Shown in pieces: positions 58,869 through 64,000 of a DNA stretch of 64,000 nucleotides. The DNA comes from Cnuibacter physcomitrellae. Lineage in GTDB: Bacteria > Actinomycetota > Actinomycetes > Actinomycetales > Microbacteriaceae. The translations under genes were made by a program, and so were the position numbers. The notes under the pieces were generated by a model. The model ran no database searches. It was not told the DNA's origin and saw only the letters and a list, made by a program, of their open reading frames with translations. Positions within the stretch are counted from its first letter, which is position 1. The number at the start of each line of letters is the position of its first letter. Where the stretch lies: NCBI RefSeq assembly GCF_014640535.1, contig NZ_BMHD01000001.1, positions 186,001-250,000 of the forward strand, in the 5' to 3' direction.

Positions 58869-59834
58869 ATGGGCACGCAGCGACGGCCGCGGTTCGCGGT
58901 GGGACTGACCGGGACGCACCTCGTGCAGCTGGTCGCGGACTCGGGCTCGCCCGCCCTCGAGGGGCTCGACGGGCTCGGTGCCGCCTTCCTGGCCCTCGGC
59001 ACCGACCGGGCCACGGGAGAGCCGGGTCGCACGACCCTCGACCCGAGCGTCTCCGCCGCAGCGCTCGCGGCGGCGACGGCGACTCCGCTCCTCGTCGTCG
59101 GGGCGCCTCAGCGCGACCACCCCTACAACCTCGCTCGTCGGATCGCGTCGCTCGACCACCTGTCCGGTGGGCGCGTGGGAGTGCTCCTCGCCGAGCGCGA
59201 CGCGTCCGCGCCGCTCGACGCACCCGGCCGCGAGGCGTGGGGCGGAGCGCGCCTGTCCGGCGGAGCACCGCTCGGGCCGGAGACCACACGGGACACCGCC
59301 CTCGTCCTCCGTGCGCTCTGGCAGAGCTTCCCGATCGACGCCATCGTCGCGGACCGGGAGACCAGGGTGTACGCCGACGCCGATCGGATCGTGCACATCG
59401 ACCATCACGGGGTCTTCGACGTCGCCGGTCCGCTCACCGTCCCGACGACGCCGCAGGGGACGCCCGTGCTCGGCTGGTCCGTCGGTACCGCCGCCGAGGC
59501 GGCCGCGGCCGTGAGACTGGCCGAGCTGGTGGTGGGCACGGCGGAGCTCGTCCCGGTGGAGGCGGCTCCCGTGGTCTACCGCCCCGTCCGCCTCGAGGAC
59601 GCAGCGGGACCCGACGGTGGGGGCCTCGACGGTGCGGACCTCCTGCTCCTGCCCGATCCCGGCACACCGCTCGACGCCGTGATCGGGATCGCCCGGGACC
59701 TCCTGGACCGGGGCGTGGTCGAACCCTCGACGGGCAGCACCCTGCGCGAGCGGATCGGCCTCGGCCCGGCGCTCGCGGTGCTCGAGGGTGCTCGGCCGGC
59801 CTTCGCCCGCGCCCCCGAGAGGCGAGCCTCGTGA
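58869..59834 (+). CDS. Degenerate DszA/NtaA-like protein
   Basis: A 321-residue relative of the DszA family. [28 protein letters not shown] aligns with the usual [23 protein letters not shown] block but lacks [27 protein letters not shown] aligns with the canonical FxVxGPLxVPxxPQGxPV motif. The N-terminal region and length (about 100 residues short) also differ, so FMN binding may be altered or lost. Excellent AAGGAGG ribosome site at 58856-58862. The stop overlaps the next GTG. It could be a partner subunit or a binding protein. Confidence 0.8.
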   Translation: [321 protein letters not shown]

Positions 59835-61198
59835 GCGGGGTGTGGCCCCCGCACTACGACTGGGAGGGGTTCGGGTTCGACACCCGCCAGGTGCACGCCG
59901 GCGAGCAGCCCGAGCCCGGGCACGGGTCGCGCGTGACCCCCATCCACCTCGCCAACGCCTTCCGCTTCGAGTCGTTCGATCAGACCCACGGACGCTTCGC
60001 CGGCACGGACGAGGGGCAGCTCTACTCGCGGCATCTGAACCCCACGAACGCGGTCGCCGAGGGCCGCATCGCCTCGCTCGAGGCCGGCGCCGGCGCGGTC
60101 GTGGTGGGATCGGGCACGGCCGCGATCTCGACCACGCTCATCGCCCTGCTCGAGGCGGGCGACCGCTTCGTGTCGACGGCCAGCATCTACAGCGGGACCC
60201 AGATCCTGTTCGATCGCGCCCTCAAGCGCCTGGGCATCGGCGTCGACTACGTGCACGACTGGCACGATCCGGCCGAATGGGCGGCCGCGATCGGGCCGTC
60301 GACGAAGGCGGTGTTCACGGAGACGATCCCGAACCCCAAGAACGACATCGTCGACGTCGAGCTCGTCGCCCGGATCGCGGCGGACGCCGGCATCCCGCTG
60401 GTGGTCGACAACACCGTGGCGACGCCGTACCTCGTCCGCCCCCTCGAGCTCGGAGCGAGCATCGTCGTCCACTCCTCGACGAAGTTCCTCGCCGGGCACG
60501 GCGCCGGCATCTCGGGTGCGGTGGTCGACGGCGGGACGTTCGACTGGCGGGGCAGCCCTCGCGCGTATCCGCTGCTCACCGATCCGCAGTCACCGGGCGC
60601 ACCGTCGTTCCTCGATCGGCTCGGCCCCCGCCATGCGTTCGCAGGCTACCTGCGGCTCACCGCGGTGAACGACCTCGGCCCGGCCCTGTCGCCGTTCACC
60701 GGCTTCCTCCTGCAGCAGGGCATCGAGACCCTCTCCCTGCGGATGGAGCGTCACCTGGAGAACGCGGTCGCCGTCGCGCGCTGGCTCGCGGACCAGCCCG
60801 AGGTCGAGAGCGTCGACTACGCGGGTCTGCCCGGCCATCCCGATCACGCCCTCGCCGAGCGCCTCTACGGAGGGCGCACCGGATCCGTCTTCGCGTTCAC
60901 CGTCGCCGGGGGCCTCGACGGCGCCCGCATCCTCATCGACCGGCTGCAGGTGTTCTCCCGCATGACCAACATCGGCGACACCCGGTCGATGGCCATCCAC
61001 CCCGGGACCACCACCCACCTCTCGTTCGACGACGAGCGTCGTGCCCGGCTCGGGATCCCCCCGGGCCTCATCAGGCTCTCGATCGGGATCGAGACCCTCG
61101 ACGACCTGATCGCGGATCTCCGCCACGGCCTTGACGCTGTGGCGGCCGCCGGGCTCGCCGCAACCGAGGACCACGTACTCGTAGGAGGACACCGATGA
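59831..61198 (+). CDS. metY: O-acetylhomoserine (thiol)-lyase-like PLP enzyme
   Basis: Cys/Met-metabolism PLP enzyme of 455 residues. The N-terminal FGFDTRQVHAGEQPEPGHGSR matches MetY-type enzymes, which make homocysteine from O-acetylhomoserine and sulfide. The PLP Lys is probably Lys218 in SSTKFLAGHG; TNIGDTRSMAIHPGTTTH is the C-terminal signature. It starts in a GTGA overlap and ends in an ATGA overlap, so it is firmly part of the operon. It would re-fix sulfide, or directly a thiol such as methanethiol, released by the monooxygenases. Confidence 0.92.
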   Translation: MSGVWPPHYDWEGFGFDTRQVHAGEQPEPGHGSRVTPIHLANAFRFESFDQTHGRFAGTDEGQLYSRHLNPTNAVAEGRIASLEAGAGAVVVGSGTAAISTTLIALLEAGDRFVSTASIYSGTQILFDRALKRLGIGVDYVHDWHDPAEWAAAIGPSTKAVFTETIPNPKNDIVDVELVARIAADAGIPLVVDNTVATPYLVRPLELGASIVVHSSTKFLAGHGAGISGAVVDGGTFDWRGSPRAYPLLTDPQSPGAPSFLDRLGPRHAFAGYLRLTAVNDLGPALSPFTGFLLQQGIETLSLRMERHLENAVAVARWLADQPEVESVDYAGLPGHPDHALAERLYGGRTGSVFAFTVAGGLDGARILIDRLQVFSRMTNIGDTRSMAIHPGTTTHLSFDDERRARLGIPPGLIRLSIGIETLDDLIADLRHGLDAVAAAGLAATEDHVLVGGHR

Positions 61199-62442
61199 CC
61201 ACGACCATCAGCCAGGATCTTCTGGCCCCGCCCACCGCGGACGACGCGGAGCTCGCCGCCCGCTTCGCGCCGCTGTTCGAGGAGATCGCCGCCGGCAACC
61301 TCGAGCGCGAGAAGGGACGTGTGTTCGGCTACGACGACGTGCGACGCCTGGTCGCCGCGGGTCTCGGACGTCTGCGCATCCCGGAGGCGCTCGGCGGCGG
61401 GGGCGCCTCGCTGCGGCAGACCTTCCAGCTCCTCACCGACCTCGGGGCGGCCGATCCGAACATCGCGCACGTGTTCCGCAACCACCTCGCCTTCGTCGAG
61501 GACCGTTTGAACGCGCCGCCCTCGCCCGCCAACGACCTGTGGCTGGAGCGCATCCTCGGCGGCCAGTTCGTGGGCGGCGGCTGGACGGAGGCGAACAACG
61601 GCTCGTTCAGCGACCTCAAGACCGTGCTGACGCCAGACGGCGACGGGTGGCGGCTCACCGGTGCGAAGTTCTACGCCACGGGGAGCCTCTACGCCGACTG
61701 GCTCGACGTGCTCGGACGCACGGAGGACGGGCGTCTCATCACCGCGCTGGTCCGGCGGGATCAGCCGGGTGTCGAGCTCGTCGACGACTGGCGGGGGTTC
61801 GGTCAGCAGACGACGGCCAGCGGCAGCGCGAACTACCGGGGTGCCAGGGTCGAGGACATCGACGTGTTCGAGGCCGGAGACCGCTTCAGCTATCAGAACC
61901 TCTTCTACCAGACCTCGCTCCTCGCCATCCTCGCCGGGATCACCAAGGCCGCGCAGCGCGACGGGATCGCGGCGTTGAAGGCCAGGGCCCGCACCTACTC
62001 GCACGGCCTCGCCGGCACCGCCGCCGACGATCCGCAGCTGCTGCAGGTCATCGGACGGATCTCCGCCCTGGCGTTCTCCGCCGAGGCGGCGGTGCAGCGA
62101 TCGAGTGCGACGCTCGACCCCATCGCCGCCGCTCACGCCCGCGGCGATGCAGAGGCGGAGCAGCGGGCGCTGGTCCTCGCCACCGTGGAGACGACCCAGG
62201 CGCAGGTGGCGATCATCGAGGCCGCGCTCACCGCGACGACCATCGTGTTCGACGCGCTGGGCTCGTCCGGGGTGTCGAAGGACCTCGCCCTCGATCGCCA
62301 CTGGCGGAACGCGCGGACCCTGGCCTCCCACAATCCCCGGGTCTACAAGGAGCGGATCCTCGGAGACTGGTTCGTGCGGGGGACCGATCCCACCGACGTC
62401 TACGGCGAGCTGCGCGCGAGCGCGGGGGGCCAGGGCGCATGA
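61195..62442 (+). CDS. Acyl-CoA dehydrogenase-fold flavoprotein, DszC/SfnB-like
   Basis: A 415-residue flavoprotein. GRLRIPEALGGGGASLRQTFQLLTDLGAADPNIAHVFRNH and the WTEANN block resemble DszC and SfnB-type oxidoreductases, which oxygenate sulfur or use acyl-CoA-dehydrogenase chemistry on sulfur compounds. The C-terminal R-N-x-R-T block (DRHWRNARTLASHNPRVYKERILGDWF) is typical of this subgroup. ATGA overlap with the sulfhydrylase gene. Exact reaction not determined. Confidence 0.85.
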   Translation: MTTTISQDLLAPPTADDAELAARFAPLFEEIAAGNLEREKGRVFGYDDVRRLVAAGLGRLRIPEALGGGGASLRQTFQLLTDLGAADPNIAHVFRNHLAFVEDRLNAPPSPANDLWLERILGGQFVGGGWTEANNGSFSDLKTVLTPDGDGWRLTGAKFYATGSLYADWLDVLGRTEDGRLITALVRRDQPGVELVDDWRGFGQQTTASGSANYRGARVEDIDVFEAGDRFSYQNLFYQTSLLAILAGITKAAQRDGIAALKARARTYSHGLAGTAADDPQLLQVIGRISALAFSAEAAVQRSSATLDPIAAAHARGDAEAEQRALVLATVETTQAQVAIIEAALTATTIVFDALGSSGVSKDLALDRHWRNARTLASHNPRVYKERILGDWFVRGTDPTDVYGELRASAGGQGA

Positions 62443-62479
62443 CGGCGCTGAGAACACGAGGTCGGCGTGCGTCGGAGGG

Positions 62480-62603
62480 ACGACGCATCGTGCAGGGACA
62501 GCGCAGCGTGCGTGGGAGACAGACGCGCACCGCGCATGGGAGACAGCAGCGCAGCGTGCGTGAGACGGCGCAGCGTGCGTGAGACGGCGCAGCGTGCGTG
62601 AGA
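62480..62603. repeat. Degenerate tandem array of about 18-base units
   Basis: Units resembling GCGCAGCGTGCGTGAGAC lie at 62501-62520 (with GGGAGAC), 62525-62544 (degenerate), 62549-62566, 62568-62585 and 62587-62603, with steps of 24, 24, 19 and 19 bases. A weaker copy starts near 62480. It fills most of the 219-base gap before the ATP-grasp gene; I see no gene in this gap. Confidence 0.7.
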
Positions 62604-62661
62604 ATGAACATCAGCGAATGACAGGGCGCGCGAGCGCGGCCCGGACGGAAGGGACGTCGCG

Positions 62662-63699
62662 GTGACAGCACCCCGCATCCACATCCTGCACGAGAACGAC
62701 GACTGGCTGCCGCCCCTGCGTGCGGCGCTCGAGGCCGCCGGCGTCCCGTTCGAGGAGTGGCGACTCGACGGCGGGTCGATCGACCTCGCCTCGACCCCGC
62801 CCGAGGGCGTGTTCTGGTCGAGGCTCAGCGCGTCGTCGCACACCCGCGACCACGAGCACGCGAAGGAGTACGCCCGCGCCGTCTACCGCTGGCTCGAGGC
62901 CCACGGCCGGCGCGTGGTGAACGGCAGCCGGGTCGTGGAGCTCGAGGTGAGCAAGGTGGCGCAGTACGCCGCGCTCGCCGCCGCGGGGTTCGACGTGCCG
63001 CGCACGATCGCGGTGTTCGGCACCGCCGACCTCGGCGCGCGTGCCCGCGAGCTGCCCCTGCCCTTCATCACCAAGCACAACCAGGGCGGGAAGGGGCTGG
63101 GGGTGCGCCGCTTCGACTCCTACGAGGAGTTCGATGCCTACATCGCGGGTGGTGAGTTCGAGCAGCCCGTCGACGGGATCACCCTGCTCCAGGAGTACGT
63201 GCAGACCGCGGAGCCCTTCGTGACGCGCGCCGAGTTCGTCGGCGGCGATCTCGTGTACGCCGTGCGCGTCGACACGTCGGCGGGGTCGTTCGAGCTCTGC
63301 CCGGCCGAGGCCTGCGCCGTCCCGGCTGCGGACGTCCCGGGAGGCCCCGCCACCGTGGCCGGACTCCTCGGGAACCCGGTCGCCCCGGTCCTCGTGCAGG
63401 GGTTCGCCGCAGCGGCCTGCGATGTGCCCGGCGCGTCGCTGTTCTCCGTGCGCGACGACGTCGACGCCGCGCATCCGTTCATCGAGCGGCTCGGCGCGTT
63501 CCTCGCCGCTCAGGGCGTCGAGGTCGCGGGCGTGGAGTACTTCGAGACCGCCGACGGGCGGCTCGTGCCCTACGACATCAACACGAACACGAACTACAGC
63601 CCGGACGTCGAGTCAGCGACCGGCGCCGCCGGTGCCGCGGCCGTGGCCGCCTACCTCGGCCGTGCCCTCGCCGCCGACTACGCGGCGGTGAGCGCATGA
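62662..63699 (+). CDS. RimK-like ATP-grasp ligase
   Basis: A 345-residue protein with an ATP-grasp fold. PFITKHNQGGKGLGVRRFDS is the ATP-binding loop, GITLLQEYV follows, and VEYFETADGRLVPYDINTNTNY carries the Mg-binding Asp/Asn residues. It resembles RimK/D-Ala-D-Ala ligase-type amide ligases but the substrate is unknown. GTG at 62662. The stop forms an ATGA overlap with the next monooxygenase gene, which ties it to the sulfur/flavin operon. Confidence 0.82.
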   Translation: MTAPRIHILHENDDWLPPLRAALEAAGVPFEEWRLDGGSIDLASTPPEGVFWSRLSASSHTRDHEHAKEYARAVYRWLEAHGRRVVNGSRVVELEVSKVAQYAALAAAGFDVPRTIAVFGTADLGARARELPLPFITKHNQGGKGLGVRRFDSYEEFDAYIAGGEFEQPVDGITLLQEYVQTAEPFVTRAEFVGGDLVYAVRVDTSAGSFELCPAEACAVPAADVPGGPATVAGLLGNPVAPVLVQGFAAAACDVPGASLFSVRDDVDAAHPFIERLGAFLAAQGVEVAGVEYFETADGRLVPYDINTNTNYSPDVESATGAAGAAAVAAYLGRALAADYAAVSA

Positions 63700-64000
63700 G
63701 GTTCGGCTACTGGACCCCGGTCTTCGGCGGCTGGCTGCGGAACGTCGACGACGAGGAGACCCCGCTCACCTTCGAGCACATCGCCGAGATCTCACGGACG
63801 GCGGATGAGGTCGGCTTCGACGTCACGCTGATCCCCGAGCTCAACCTCAACGACATCAAGGGACTCGACGGGCCGACCTTCGACGCGTGGGCCACGACGG
63901 CCGCCGTCGCCGCAGTGACGAGCCGCATCGAGATCATGACGGCGCTGCGGCCGAGCTTCCACCCGCCGGCGCTCACCGCCAAGCAGGCCGCGACCATCCA
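63696..64000 (+). CDS. LLM flavin-dependent monooxygenase, 3' truncated by window (SsuD/SfnG-like)
   Basis: The first 101 residues are present. MRFGYWTPVFGGWLRNVDDE and the FDVTLIPELNLNDIKG and LTAKQAATI blocks fit the alkanesulfonate/dimethylsulfone monooxygenase branch (SsuD/SfnG-like) of the luciferase family. It overlaps the ATP-grasp stop by 4 bases. The catalytic half lies beyond the window, so the subfamily is tentative. Confidence 0.8.
   Translation, partial: MRFGYWTPVFGGWLRNVDDEETPLTFEHIAEISRTADEVGFDVTLIPELNLNDIKGLDGPTFDAWATTAAVAAVTSRIEIMTALRPSFHPPALTAKQAATI

Noticed and set aside
62480-62603. Possible CRISPR array
   Set aside because: Units of 18-19 bases are contiguous or separated by only 5-6 bases, with no spacers of 30-40 bases and no cas genes nearby.

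Overview
The window is a high-GC, densely packed actinobacterial chromosome segment. The best fit is the family Microbacteriaceae (order Micrococcales). The evidence is the mycobacterial-type gene order around the division and cell wall cluster, the absence of ftsA, the SepF/YggT/DivIVA(Wag31) block, a bcc-aa3 type respiratory chain with a diheme QcrC, and a MurE whose DAP-recognition motif is altered, as expected in a lineage with B-type peptidoglycan. No rRNA, tRNA, insertion sequence, CRISPR array or prophage was seen. The assignment is inference from gene content, not from a database search.

Region 1 (1-6153) holds the 3' part of a PlsC-type acyltransferase, a class II DAHP synthase, a PASTA-domain Ser/Thr kinase (PknL-like) read towards it, a small DNA-binding protein like the known PknL substrate Rv2175c, a polyprenyl diphosphate synthase and a DUF3040 membrane protein. 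The order resembles M. tuberculosis Rv2169c-Rv2182c.

Region 2 (6154-25965) is the dcw cluster: mraZ, rsmH, ftsL, ftsI, murE, murF, mraY, murD, ftsW, murG, murC, ftsQ and ftsZ, then yggS, sepF, yggT, divIVA, lspA and an RluD-type pseudouridine synthase. Most junctions overlap by 1-29 bases, so it behaves as one long operon with internal promoters. Arrays of a GTGGAG box with a 10-base period lie in front of mraZ and are probable MraZ operators.

Region 3 (26058-35135) is housekeeping: dnaE, hisD, nrdR, pyrD, a DUF3043 protein, an M20 dipeptidase and an ErpA-type Fe-S carrier. Region 4 (35340-44657) is respiration plus trpD: ctaC-ctaD-ctaF on the plus strand faces ctaE-qcrC-qcrA-qcrB on the minus strand, and trpD is divergent from ctaE. 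The 842-base gap at 38400-39241 has no credible gene but carries two terminators, a nested inverted repeat and a duplicated element of about 85 bases. Region 5 (44777-48167) is a glycerol/dihydroxyacetone module: a glycerol-facilitator-type aquaporin divergent from dhaK-dhaL-dhaM, with an HPr domain fused to DhaM.

Region 6 (48240-64000) is accessory in character: a zinc-knuckle protein, a 59-residue protein, a CDP-alcohol phosphatidyltransferase and a sarcosine-oxidase-like flavoenzyme, followed by a probable organosulfur island. The island has a peptide/nickel-type ABC transporter with its two ATPases fused, two minus-strand luciferase-like flavin monooxygenases, and a plus-strand operon. 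That operon encodes a degenerate DszA-like protein, an O-acetylhomoserine sulfhydrylase, a DszC/SfnB-like flavoprotein, an ATP-grasp ligase and a further luciferase-like monooxygenase cut by the window edge. My reading is import of an organic sulfur (or N-alkyl) compound, oxidative C-S cleavage and re-fixation of the sulfur into homocysteine. The ligase and the degenerate paralogue do not belong to any pathway I can name and are the best candidates for something undescribed.

A feature that cuts across regions is that at least nine genes have a TAnnnT-like -10 hexamer only 6-8 bases before their start codon, which predicts leaderless mRNAs.
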